A DNA stretch of 64,000 nucleotides from Panax quinquefolius (taxonomy: Eukaryota; Streptophyta; Magnoliopsida; Apiales; Araliaceae). The notes under the pieces are model-generated. The model worked only from the letters and a program-made list of their open reading frames with translations. It made no database searches and was not told where the DNA came from. Within the stretch, counting starts at the first letter, position 1. Each line of letters starts with the position of its first letter. The position numbers and the translations under genes were made by a program. Shown here piece after piece: positions 10,504 to 21,361 of this stretch. The stretch lies in contig CM035152.1 in the NCBI GenBank assembly GCA_020205615.1, forward strand, positions 150,340,166-150,404,165, written 5' to 3'.

Positions 10504-10889
10504 CTAATCAATATTGGTAGGGCCATACACATCAACCAACATCTGCACGACATCATAGTTATCTAATTGCGAATCCCCGTGAACAGATTGGTCTACAGTA
10601 CTATTTGTCCGTTCTCTAAACTCAGCTGATTCCCCATGATGAATCCATACCAAATACCTTTCCACAAACCCACGTGAATATAAGTCAAATTTAACTTCAT
10701 CGACAGTCTTCCATATCACGTTCTTACACTTAAAACACGGGCATCTCATCTTTCCGTTCGGATCATCAATATGTTCTATTGCTTTGTTCATAAAATTGGG
10801 CACCCCTTCACGGTACGCATCAACTAATCCCCTCCCATCAATTGGTATCCTACGGTACATCCAACTCTGATCGATCGGCTGACATCTTT
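10504..10889 (-). pseudogene. CACTA transposase-associated (Transpos_assoc) domain
   Basis: The minus-strand frame reads SWMYRRIPIDGRGLVDAYREGV, then MRCPCFKCKN (zinc-binding CPC..C), KTVDEVKFDLYSRGFVERY and VWIHHGE, the recognisable order of the N-terminal domain of plant CACTA TPases (PF13963). The frame ends at a stop at 10504, right next to the Transposase_24-like segment. The DDE-type transposase domain (PF02992) normally expected after it is absent. The start is uncertain: the LTR inserted at 10890 splits the 5' end, whose remainder begins at 13692. Confidence 0.78.
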
Positions 10890-11799
10890 TGTGACGCCCC
10901 CAAAATAGGTATATATCACCCATCTTGGGTCGCCAAATATATGGTACAGAATACAAATACAAACTTAATTATACAACATGAGCTGAGAGTTTTTACACGA
11001 ATATTGTCATCTAAACAATATCCAAACTCAAATAGAGTCCTCATTACATTTATTGGCACACTATTTTATAGAATAGTGAGGACTACTATAACACCATCTC
11101 TGCCATCACCCGCTCCCGACTAGTTTCGGCTATGTTCTCATTTCCTGAAGAGAACAATGGAAGTAAAAGGGTGAGCTCAACAACCCAGTAAGAAATATTA
11201 TGACTAAGATAATGCAGAATAAGTTATCATTAGCCTTCAACAATGTTAAACTGATAGAATATAATAGACAACAAGTTTAGCTGCAGCGGAAGAAACAATC
11301 CATTAGAAGAGTCAAGTAGAGCATGATATCTACTATCTTATATGATTTAAAAAGTTTATCATTAACTTTATTGTTGGGACTCATGTTAATAAATAGATTA
11401 CATCATCGAATCATCCCTGCACTACGGGCCAAGGATATTCATTAGTATCACGTCCACAAATTATTCTTGCACTTCGGGCCAAGAATTATTCGTGTAATCA
11501 TCAATGGTCATGACTATACCGAATTATCCCTGGTTATAATCATACCAATCAATAGTCCATTTATGCACGTAAGCCAAAGATGACTTTCATCACAATATAT
11601 GCACGGGGATGATGACAATGATATAAGAATTTAATTCAAAGAAAGTAAAGGGTAAATTTTTAAAGATTTATAATTTAATTTATCCAGAATTTAATAATGT
11701 CCAAATTTTCAACATGATATTGCTTTGTAAAGTAAAATTCAAGAATAATATCCATGTATCAAAAATAATTTTGACAGAAAAGAAATAAATTTTTCGATG

Positions 11800-12040
11800 A
11801 ATAGTATCCCGTGAATAGTACTCTGTGAATAGTACTTCGGGAATAGTACCCCGACATGAAAAGTGCCCCAAATATCCGAGTGAACAATATTTGAGTGAAT
11901 AGTAATCGGATGAATAGTAACTCGTGAATAGTACCCCGTCATGAAAATTGCCCCGAATACCCGAGTGAATAATATTATAGTGAATAGTAATCGGGTGAAT
12001 AGTAACCCGTGAATAGTAACTCGTGAATAGTACTTCGGTT
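11800..12040 (-). repeat. GTGAATAGTAAC short tandem array
   Basis: At least fifteen GTGAATAGTA units separated by short variable words (CTCC, CTCGT, ATCGG). Confidence 0.75.
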
Positions 12041-12461
12041 GAAAATATTGATATTTAATAAGAAAGTTCATATCAATATTTCAATAAAATGATACTGGAT
12101 GAAGCGCAAAACTCATGGATATTCCACTAATTTCAAGGATTATAGAAGCAATACTTACCATAGTAAGTTTAGATTTAAGATTATGAAAAGAATTAACATA
12201 CAAAAACTGCAAATGGATTTTCACCAGTCATACAGGACGTAATCCGCGTAGACAGGTTATTACGACATACTAAAGGATGAATACGAAAAATAGTATTCCT
12301 TATGAATACGAAAGAAATAATACCCCTTACCTTATTAGAAGACTGGATACTACAATAGTGAAGTAGCAGAATACTCTTCGTCTTTCTCTCTATAGTTTCT
12401 CTCTCTATAGCTTCTCTTGTGAATCTCAGTGAATTGGTGAATATGAAAGAAGAATTAAGCT

Positions 12462-12471
12462 TCTATTTATA
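12462..12471 (-). promoter_or_regulatory. LTR TATA box
   Basis: Complement of TCTATTTATA, in the same CTATAAATAGA context as the other copies. Confidence 0.6.
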
Positions 12472-12505
12472 GGAGAATGGACTAAATAGTAACTAATTCA
12501 TGAAC

Positions 12506-12880
12506 GGTCCAGATTGATTTACTATTAGAACGGATGGTCCAGATTGATTACTATTAAAACCACAACCAACGGTCCAAATTGATTTACTTTTAAAACCACC
12601 ACCGACGATCCAGATTGATTACTTTTAAAACCACTACCGACGGTCCAGATTGATTTACTTTTAAAACCACCACCGACGGTCCAGATTAATTTACTATTAA
12701 AACCACCACCAACGGTCCAAATTGATTTACTATTAAAATCACCACCGACGGTCCAGATTGGTTTACTATTAAAACCACCATCAATGGTCCAGATTGATTT
12801 ACTATTAAAACCACCATCAATGGTCCAGATTGGTTTACTATTAAAACCACCACCAATGGTCCAGATTGATTTAACTTATT
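12506..12880. repeat. 36-bp minisatellite, 11 units, upstream of the LTR TATA
   Basis: GGTCCAGATTGATTTACTAT followed by TAAAACCACCACCGAC repeats with GGTCC (or GATCC) at 12506, 12536, 12571, 12606, 12642, 12678, 12714, 12750, 12786, 12822 and 12858. The last seven are spaced exactly 36 bp. Other LTR copies hold one or two units (for example 30463-30500 and 54690-54730). Confidence 0.9.
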
Positions 12881-13691
12881 ATGCTTTAGTACCCCTAAAG
12901 TTTTCCAAGTTTACATTATTCTCCTCTAACTTTTGTAATTCATTTATCTTCAATAAACACATTCTTAATACTTCAACAATTATTCATCATTAATATTATA
13001 ACTCACAATATTTAACAACCAGATCGTTCCTGTGAGCAGGGCTTTCCAATAAGGATTTCTCCTATCGACGCCGCAATTAGGTGACCAAACCTCTCCTCGA
13101 TGTAACTTTCTGTACATTGTCAATATTGTAAATAATAATATGAATAACTTTGTTGTCTCAATTATCGATTTAATAATATTAAATATTATGCGGATGATAA
13201 TGTGACAATAATTGAATCAAATAAAGTGAGATACTATGCAATAATTAATCGAAAGCAATAATTGAATATAACCGAAAGTGACTTCTCACGTAAGCATCAA
13301 TAATCAATATCGTAATGCTACTATGCAACCACGCCAGACATCGCATTTCTTTTACCACCGAGTAGTTCAACAGCTTTAATGGTAAAACTTCCATTAAGTT
13401 ATTTTTATTAAAAGATATTTACGCTGCTTTCTAACTACTTACAATATTTTCGCTTAGGGGGTCCACCAATGATTGTGCCGTCGTACGAATATTTTCTGTT
13501 AAAACGAATATTCCCCTACCAATCGAATATTCACTGACACAACGAATATTTTATATCAACTTGCTTACTTTGCAAAATTTTCAAATATTACCCATAACTA
13601 TAATATTATATCGTATCCACACCATAATATTCAAAAATATATTTCGAGAAAAATTATTCTTTATTCAAAAAAGTTGGGGTCTTACATCTTT

Positions 13692-14406
13692 AATTGAAGA
13701 AAATACCCAATTAGATCAAGAATAATCATGAATGTGGTACATGCATGTATTTAGTTTACCTAGCATATATCTCCACTCTATAGGGGTTAGGCATCTATCC
13801 CATTCCTGGATGCGTTTCCTCACTAGTGCCATTCACAAGGTGCGTGTTTATAATATTTTAAGAAAATTTCAAGATCACCTCCCATGGTCTCCAAGTACGA
13901 AATAAATGTACTCAAGACAACTTAGTCTAAGTATGCACTCGAAGAACATGTGTAGAGACACCAGCTGAAAAATCCTCAAAATATTATAAACACGCACCTT
14001 GTGAATTGACACTGACCTAAGTGAGAGACATAACACCCAGTAATAGTCCCAAACTGGGGACTATTCGACATTCACTCCTACTGAGTGAATGTCAAACGGG
14101 TTTCTAAGTTTCAAAGTATCGTGCTTTATTATTGAGTGCATTGAAGATTAAAGGGAGAGTATTATTGAGTTTATTGAAAATTGTGGCAAACTAAGCAAAT
14201 GCTACTTAGTTTATTTTGCCAACGATGAACTAAGTAAGTGGTACTTAGTTTATGAGAATTTTTATTTGGATTCTATAGAGACTACTGTTCAACATTCAAT
14301 CCTATTTGTCAAACGGGTTTCTAAGTTTCATAACAGTTGCAGCTATAATGACTACTAGGAGAAGAGTCAATCTAAATTTCATATTAGTTGTAGTTACAAT
14401 TAATAG
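13692..14406. other. CACTA right interior, non-coding, with a 30-bp hairpin
   Basis: No coding frame seen. An inverted repeat pairs CACAAGGTGCGTGTTTATAA near 13835-13865 with its complement near 13977-14008. A small palindrome CATTCACT...AGTGAATG lies at 14068-14088. A direct repeat (CAAACGGGTTTCTAAGTTTC) occurs near 14093 and 14308. Confidence 0.5.
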
Positions 14407-15035
14407 TACTCCAACCGGTTCCTTGACAGCAATTTGACAAAAAAGGGTCGTAGTTCCTGTTTGTGTCCTATACTCGAATAATAAAGTAACTTGAATTACT
14501 GCGGACCTTCATCACTGTTCCATCATAACAGATGACAACATCCCGAAGGAGTTCCTTTAATTTATTGAACAAAGTTCCAAGTTAAACAACCCTCTAGATG
14601 AACGAACGATCACTTCTCTACTAGGAATGAATCATTGCCTGATATGGGTCCAATCCATGACATAGTCAGCTTATCACCACTCCAAATTCCTCAGATGGGT
14701 AGTTCTCATAAAAAAGAGGTGAGACATTCTGTGAGAACTACCCATCTGAGGAATTCGGAGTGGTGAGAAGCTGTCTATGTCATGGATTAGACCCATATTA
14801 GGCAATGATTCATTCCCAGTAGTAGAAAAGTGATCGTTCGCTCATCTAGAGGGTTGCTTAACCTAGAACTTTGTTCAATAACTTAATGGTACTTCTTTCG
14901 TATGTTGTCATCTGTTATGATGGAACAGTGAGGAATGTCCGCAATAATTCAATTAATTATATTATTCGAGTATAAGACACAAACATGAACTATGACCCTT
15001 TTTTTTAAATTATTATCAAGGAACCGATTGGAGTA
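14407..15035. repeat. Long foldback: ~302-bp inverted arms, 23-bp loop
   Basis: The left arm 14407-14708 (starting TACTCCAACCGGTTCC) is mirrored by 14732-15035 (ending GGAACCGATTGGAGTA), with a loop at 14709-14731. The arms differ at scattered single bases and a few small indels. No coding frame. Transcription from either side would give a long double-stranded hairpin. It could be an inverted duplication within the CACTA element or a foldback/MITE insertion; no flanking duplication is evident. Confidence 0.88.
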
Positions 15036-15570
15036 CAACTGCCACGTCAAATCCTGCATAAAAGGAAGTGCTTCATTTAATTTATATGTTATTATATTAT
15101 AGTTAATTTAGTCTATATGTTATTATATTTGAAAATTGTGGCAAACTAAACAAATATGGTATTTGGTAAATAATACCATATTTAATTCAGGATATTTTTT
15201 ATGTAATGGAAAACTATCAAATGCTACTTAGTTTAAGATAATTGTTGTATTTTATTTTATTTTATTTAAATTTATTTTTTTATTATATTATATTATTTAA
15301 ATTAATTAATAATATACATGGTATATTTCAATGGGAAACTAAGCTATTACCGGTCTCTGACACGTGTGCCACGTCACACCTAATAAATGACTCAAAGATG
15401 AGTCGATTAGCGATAATGGCTATGGTTGTTGATTATGATTACGCTAAAAAAGTTTGGTCGCTATTATTGGTTCCTGATGTCCATCCAAATGACCGATAAC
15501 TCATGACTAATATCAAAGTGATGATGAAGTCGGTCATCGATTCTCATCTCATGACCATATGCGGTCACTG
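15036..15570. other. CACTA right subterminal region
   Basis: AT-rich, with scattered CGGTC/GACCG motifs from 15345. The open frame at 15242-15499 is low-complexity and not supported. Confidence 0.45.
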
Positions 15571-15591
15571 ATAAGCCTTTTTGTTGTAGTG
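15571..15591 (-). repeat. CACTA right terminal inverted repeat
   Basis: Ends GCCTTTTTGTTGTAGTG, the exact complement of the left end over 21 bp. Confidence 0.92.
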
Positions 15592-15864
15592 TAAATCTGA
15601 GGACTTTTCCTTGGATCAAATTCAGAAGCATTTGCGTATTGAGGAGGAAGCCCGAAACGTGATGCTAAAAATTTGATTCAAGGACAGTCAAGTGTAAACT
15701 ATTTGGAGGCAAGATCATATAAAGGGAAAAGACCTGGATTTAAAAGGGATAATCATAAGTTCAAGCATCCTGAAGAGAAAAATAAAAAACCTTATCCTAA
15801 TAAAAGGAAGGGTAAGTGTCATGTTTGTGGAGAAAATGAACACTATGCTAGAGAATGTAAATAA
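15592..15864 (+). pseudogene. Copia gag C-terminus with zinc knuckle
   Basis: The remnant reads FSLDQIQKHLRIEEEAR, has a stop and frame change near 15675, then a Lys-rich stretch and the nucleic-acid-binding knuckle CHVCGENEHYAREC (CX2CX4HX4C) near 15816-15860. It would package element RNA. Truncated at the left by the CACTA end. Confidence 0.85.
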
Positions 15865-17300
15865 CGCAGGAGCGGCTCCGCTAACATGGTTGAAGAGAAC
15901 CTTGTTGTCATGGTATCTGATCTTAGTCTTGTTGTGACTATGATTTCTGTGGTTAACATGTCAAGTGAACTTGATGGTTGGTGGTTGGACTCCAGAGCTA
16001 CTGTCCATATTTGTAATAACCGATAAATGTTTAAAACATTTGAAGAAATTATTGGACAAGAAGTTCAGATGGGAAACAATTCAGTAGCTAAAGTTGATGG
16101 AAAGGGAATTGTAGAAGTTAACTTTACTTATGGGAAGAAACTAACCTTGTTGAATATGTTGTTTGTGTTAGAAATTAGAAAGAATTTAATTTCTGTTGAT
16201 CTTTTAGATAGGAAAGGCTTTAAAATTTTTGTTGAGTTCGGCAAAGTCATTCTTTCAAAGAATGGTATTTTTGTTGGAAAGGGTTATACTTATAATGGAA
16301 TGTACAAATTATCTATTAATAAAAATAGTTCTGTTTCTGCTTATATCACTTGTGCAATTTCTTTGCGGGATAGTCATTTAGGACACATAAATTCAAAGAA
16401 TTTGAAAAATATGCATGCAATGAAATTAATTGATATTGGCAATACTGAACTTGAGAAATGTGAAATTTGTGTTAAATAAAAAATTATGAGGAAACCATTT
16501 CCAAATGTGCATAGAGAATCACAATTTTTAGATTTAATACATACTGATATCTTTGAGTTAAATGGAATATTGATAAGGGGTGGAAAATGATATTTCATTT
16601 GTTATGTGTATTTGTTAAGAACAAATGATGAGGCATTTAACTCATTCAAAAAATACAAATCAGAAGTAGAAAATCAACTTGAGAAGAAGATTAAAATTTT
16701 ACGTTATGGTAGAGGCATGAAATATTATTTGAATGCTTTTGATACATTTTGTAAAGAAAATGGCATTATACATCATACTAGTGCAACATATATACCACAA
16801 CAAAATTGTTTAGCAGAAAGAAAAAATCGTGTATTTCATGATATGATTAATTTTATGTTAAACCATACTTGTTTGCCAAATAATTTTTTGGGTGAGACAC
16901 TCATAACTACTTGTCATATTTTAAATAGAATTCCTAGTACTGTAATCAAAACTAGTCCTTATGAAATATGTAAAGGCAGAAGACCTAACATAAATTATTT
17001 TAAAGTGTTGGGGTGTATAGCTTATTTTCGAGTTCCTGATTCTAAAAGGACTAAGTTAGGAGCTAGAGCTATTGTAAGTATATTTGTTGGATATGCTAAA
17101 AATAGTAAAGCATATAGACTTCTTGATTTAGAGTCTAATGTTATAACTGAGTCAAGGGATGTGAAATTTTTGAAAATAAATTCTCAAAAGATGTTGAGAA
17201 TATGGATATGCCTAAAATTGATGAGCCTAGAGGACCTATAAGGTGTTGAGGTTGAAGAACTTAGTGTTCTAATTTAACCAAGTGGACCTAGAAGGAGTAC
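15865..17300 (+). pseudogene. Copia protease, GAG-pre-integrase and integrase
   Basis: The protease active-site region near 15988 reads DSRAT where DSGAT is expected, followed by VHICNN and a stop. An open frame at 16027-16479 covers KNLISVDLLDRKGFK and a degraded HLGH...CEIC zinc site. The integrase core begins LDLIHTDIFELNG (about 16527), lacks the FIDD segment, and has RYGRGMKYY where RSDRGGEY is expected, so the second catalytic aspartate is lost. The C-terminal part (ETLITTCHILNRIP, SPYEICKGRRPN, IFVGYAKNSKAYRLL) stays open to 17241. Confidence 0.87.
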
Positions 17301-18523
17301 CAGAGCTAGAAAAGATAAAGATTTAGATGATGATTTAATTTTTTCTTAGTCTTTATTATTTTTGGTGGAAGGGGACCAAAATAATGAGGTGGTAAATGAA
17401 ATAACTTATGTATATAGTCTTGAGATCAGTTAAAGAAGATATGGCTTCTAGGGATGTTTCCTTTTGGAAGGAAGCTGTAAATGATGAAATGGATTCGATC
17501 TTGGGAAATAATACTTGGGTATTGACAAATTTACCTAGAGGTTCTAAACCTATAGGTTGTAAATGGGTTTTTAGAACAAAGTTTAACTCTAATGGTACTA
17601 TTTCTGCTTTTGAAGCAAGATTAGTAGCAAAAGGTTTTAGAAAAATAGAGGGTATTGATAACTTTGATACTTATGCACCGGTAGCATGAGTTACTTCCAT
17701 TTGAATTCTTTTTGCCTTAGCTTCATTATTTGATCTTTAAGTTCATCAAATGGATGTGAAGATAACTTTTTAAAATGGCAATTATTTGAATGAGGAAGTA
17801 TATATAGAACAACCCGAAGGGTTTGTTGCTCCCGAAAATGAGGCTAAAGTATGAAAATTAGTTAAATCCTTTTATGGTCTAAAACAGGCTCCAAAACAGT
17901 GGCATGAGAGATTTGATGCTACTATTTTAAACTTTGGGTTTAAATATAATTGTGCAAATAGGTGCATATATTCCAAAACCACTTCTGACTATATGGTGAT
18001 AATATGTTTGTATGTAGATGATATGTTGATCATCAGTACAAATATGGTCAGAATAAATGAGACTAAAAAGTATCTATCATTTGTCTTTAAGATGAAAGAC
18101 TTAGCTGAAGTGGATACTATTTTAGGCATTGAAGTTAATAACACAATGGGGGTTTTTGTATTAAATCAATCTACTATATTGAAAAAAATATTAGCTAAGT
18201 TTAGTCACCTCGAGTTTAAGGAGGTGAATACTCCTTTTGAGAATGGAGTTAAACTCAAAGAAAATAATGGTAGAGCTATTGCACAGCTAGAACACGCAAG
18301 TGCTATTGGTAGCCTTATGTATGATATACATTTTACTAGGATAGATATTTCCTTTGCAGTTTCTAAACTTAGTATATATACGAGTAATCCTAATATTGAT
18401 CATTGAAAAGCTATTGGAAGGATACTTGGATATCTAAAAAGAACCAGTGGCTTAGGATTGTTCTATAATAAATTCCCTGGTGTTTTGGAGGGATACTGTG
18501 ATGCAAGCTGGATTAATAATGTG
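17301..18523 (+). pseudogene. Copia reverse transcriptase and start of RNase H
   Basis: MASRDVSFWKEAVNDEMDS starts near 17441, with GCKWVFRTKF, DTYAPVA (then stops at 17687 and 17701), VHQMDVKITF, SFYGLKQAPKQWHERFD, an intact YVDD box (CLYVDDMLIIS near 18010), and an RNase H start [17 protein letters not shown]. The reading frame is cut at 18523 by the SIRE-like LTR and resumes at 21362 with no base lost apart from the target duplication. Several stops between 17687 and 18406 make it non-functional. Confidence 0.9.
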
Positions 18524-21361
18524 TGTTAGTTTCCAGAGGGCACACAATAGATCTAGAAGGGGGGTTGAATGGATCCTTTTTAATTTCAAAAATCTTTTCC
18601 ATTTTAGTTTACATTGCTAAGTAAATAGCATATGACAAACTTAAGAATTTTTTCAAACACAGCGGAATACGTTAAGGTTCCCCTTTATAGATGTTATGTT
18701 GACCATTTGTCTAGAGTTAGTTTAGATGTAGGTAGTTATCATGTTAATAGCAGTTATAATAGTTATAGATTCATAATGTAAATGACAGAATATAAAAGAC
18801 ACAAGGGATTTTAAGTGGTTCAGAGACTCAAGCTCCTAATCCACTCTTCTGCTTCAACAAGCAGGGATTCCACTAAGGAAGTCTTTACATCTTTGAATCG
18901 TTAAGATTAATTCAAGACCCGCAGCCTTTGAACTTTAGTTCACTCAAGTCCAGCAGACTTGGAACTTTAGTTCACTAAGAACTCTTCAAGGCCTGCAGCC
19001 TTGGAACTCAGTTTAGTCCCTTGGACAAGGACACTTCAGGCCCTGGCTCTTTGTTGTTGTTGTTGTTGGTGCTGAGTTGCTAAGATGACTTTAAGCTTAT
19101 TCATCCTTTGATACTTCGCAACTTGTTATGATCCTCTTTGGATTCTGCATCGAGACTGGATCACCATTGGACAGACTGCTAAGTTGTTCATGAAGTTCGA
19201 TCTATTTGAGTACTTAGCAGTTTGTCTCTTCTTCTTTGGTGTAACTGATCTGTTCTCAGTTTACACACCTTCACCACTCGAGGTTTGCTAAGTCTTTGCA
19301 CTTTTGGTAGACTCCGTCTAGCATTTATCATCCTCTGAACCTTGGTTGGACTATGTACAGATTTGGTGCTTTATATGTTCTTCTTTAGCTCTTGGTGGTT
19401 TATGGTGATTTATAGACTGGCTCTTAGGATCTTCTCTCTGATCTGCCAATCTTTTGAATACTATTATCTTGGCCTTCTCGGCTCTCAGCTTGGATGACAT
19501 TCTTAATGGCATTCTCATTGTTGTTGAGTGAAGCCTTTTCCTGGTAGAGCTTTTCTCCTTTCTTGCTTCACTTTCTACTTTTGTAGTCTCACTGCCACTG
19601 AGACATATTCTGTTTTTCTCTGTAGAACTCGTAGAGTCAACAACATTACTTTCACCAACCATCTCTCCTTTTAAGCTTCTGTTGTTAAATAACCTTTCAT
19701 AAGCTTCCCGTTGGATTATAGCCATTGGGAGCTATTTGAATTGATTCTCAAATCTTGAGTTATTTGGTGCAGACTGCAGATGTGACATGACAACCCCTTT
19801 TTCACTTTTCTAACACTGCGGTCTATTATTTCACCTACCCTATCAGAAATGTCACTTTAGTGTGTCAGGCTGGTAGTCAACTTCATTTCTTCTTTCTGAT
19901 TCCTCGATCAGAACATTAGGAGTTATCCTTTTGCATCGATGCTTTCAATACTCAACGTTTGAATGTTAGTCTCTGCATTGAGACATTGCCAAGGCTTCAA
20001 TACTCAGTGACTGAACTCTACGATTTTGATGTAGATGACTGAATTCTACGATTCTGAGAATGTTCTTTGAGTTTGTAATACAGAACATCTCTTCCTTCAT
20101 TCGTGCAGTGCTTTACCACTTCTGTTTGCCTTGACTTGCATTAGTTACTGACAACTTGTCTGAATACTCTGGCCCTCCTTAACTTCAAGACTTATCAGAT
20201 TGGTCATGCTCAACTCTCTTTCTCCTTGTGATCTCCCGTTCACATATCATCAATAGTCTGACCCATGCTTAATCTTCTTTGTCTATTTTGTATAGGTTGA
20301 CCAGTATCTCTGTTATAGGCCCCCATCAGTTCCTGCTTCTAATCTAGCAAGCACTACGATTATAGGCATACCCAAGATAGTCATCTTTTGTTTATCTTGA
20401 CAGCTACTACATTGCTGACTTCCTTTAGTTATTCACATCATCTGAAGTCTTCTTACTATTGCTTGTGGAAGACTTCCCTTAAATGGCTTCACTACTCAAT
20501 CAAGATGTTGATTGAATTGGTGCTTCGATCTTCTGTTTGCTTGCAAGCCATTAGGTGAACGCCCTCTGGCTTTCTTTAGGTAGATTTCATCTTTTACAGT
20601 TCTGACCAGAGGCTTCATTCTTTGGATGCTTTGGGAGTGCTCATATATTGAAAATCGTGTTAACACTACAATTCTTCATTGGCGTTATGAGCACTGATAG
20701 GCTTTGTTGAAGACTTTGCTCTGCAGACTACGATCTAGCTTTGATTCTGTAGACACTATGACTCCGAGAGCAGATTGAATACCGGACTACTATTTTTGCT
20801 TCAACACTTGTTGTCCATGTTTGATTTTGCTCGACTACGATTTCTGCCTTTGATATGATCGATAGACTCTACGACTTCACGTGTGATCTACGATTCTTGA
20901 CTTAGCTTGGCAGATGCTTGGATCAACTCTACAATTCTGAGTGAGGCCCTCCAAGGCAGACTACAATCTATAGTCACTTTCTCGATACTCTACGATTCTG
21001 CCTTAATAGTCTTCGAATTCTTTTTTTCACCTGGCAGACTACGAAGAATGGTGCAGTACTCGACGATCAGGCAGGCCTATTTATTACATCATATAAGATC
21101 AACCTAACAAGCTTGATCTTTCTATATTTAGTCCTTGTACATCATATTCTTTTTAAGGACTTTACACAAGCTGTTTTGTTCATGTAGAATCAACCTAACA
21201 TGTTTGATCATTTCAGTCTAAGTCCTTGTTCATATATTCTTGTTGTCTATTCAAGGACTTTACAACTTATTTCAATGCAGACATATTTGTATACTCATTC
21301 ATTAAGATCATAATCAAATCTTATATAAATAGGAATATCATTCACATGCTTATTCTTAATA
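18524..21361 (-). mobile_element. Solo SIRE-like LTR inside copia-2 RNase H
   Basis: It begins TGTTAGTTTCCAGAGGGCAC and ends near CTTATTCTTAATA. It matches the two LTRs of the element at 22232-37002 across its whole length, including the ATCTAGAAGGGGGGTTGAAT signature, the mini-hairpins and the CTACGAT cluster. Flanks atgtg (18519-18523) and gtgtg (21362-21366) form a 5-bp duplication with one change. The expected terminal CTGACA reads TTAATA, all transitions as produced by methyl-C deamination. Length 2838 bp. It lacks the (AT)n tract of its relatives. Confidence 0.88.
18913..19003. repeat. Three 17-nt mini-hairpins with changing stems
   Basis: 18945-18961 is CAAGTC-CAGCA-GACTTG and 18987-19003 is CAAGGC-CTGCA-GCCTTG. 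18913-18930 is a degraded version. Equivalent triplets occur at 22630-22733 and 34369-34472. Confidence 0.7.

Larger units (their letters stand above)
10890..13686 (-). mobile_element. Solo Tekay-type LTR (L3), TSD tcttt
   Basis: On the plus strand it begins TGTGACGCCCCCAAAATAGG and ends GTTGGGGTCTTACA, the complement of a TGTAAGACCCC...CA LTR. Perfect duplications tcttt occur at 10885-10889 and 13687-13691, and CACTA sequence resumes on either side. At 2797 bp it belongs to the short subtype (no LTR-borne ORF). Its ~67-bp array has shrunk to about one unit (near 12235-12300), while a 36-bp minisatellite has expanded at 12506-12880. Confidence 0.95.
4653..15591 (-). mobile_element. CACTA (En/Spm-type) DNA transposon, host to two solo LTRs
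   Basis: The ends are 21-bp perfect inverted repeats beginning CACTACAACAAAAAGGC at 4653 and its complement ending at 15591. The left subterminal region has repeated TTCCGAC/GTCGG motifs. Inside is a spliced minus-strand gene with Transpos_assoc and Transposase_24-like segments but no catalytic transposase domain that I can find, so the element looks non-autonomous. Without the two Tekay LTRs it is about 3.9 kb. Flanking trinucleotides are tct and taa, so no 3-bp target duplication is seen, and the flanking copia pieces point in opposite directions. Confidence 0.88.

Noticed and set aside
12784..12993. Open frame with repeated VQIDLLLKPP peptide
   Set aside because: It is the translation of the 36-bp minisatellite; no homologous frame in other LTRs.
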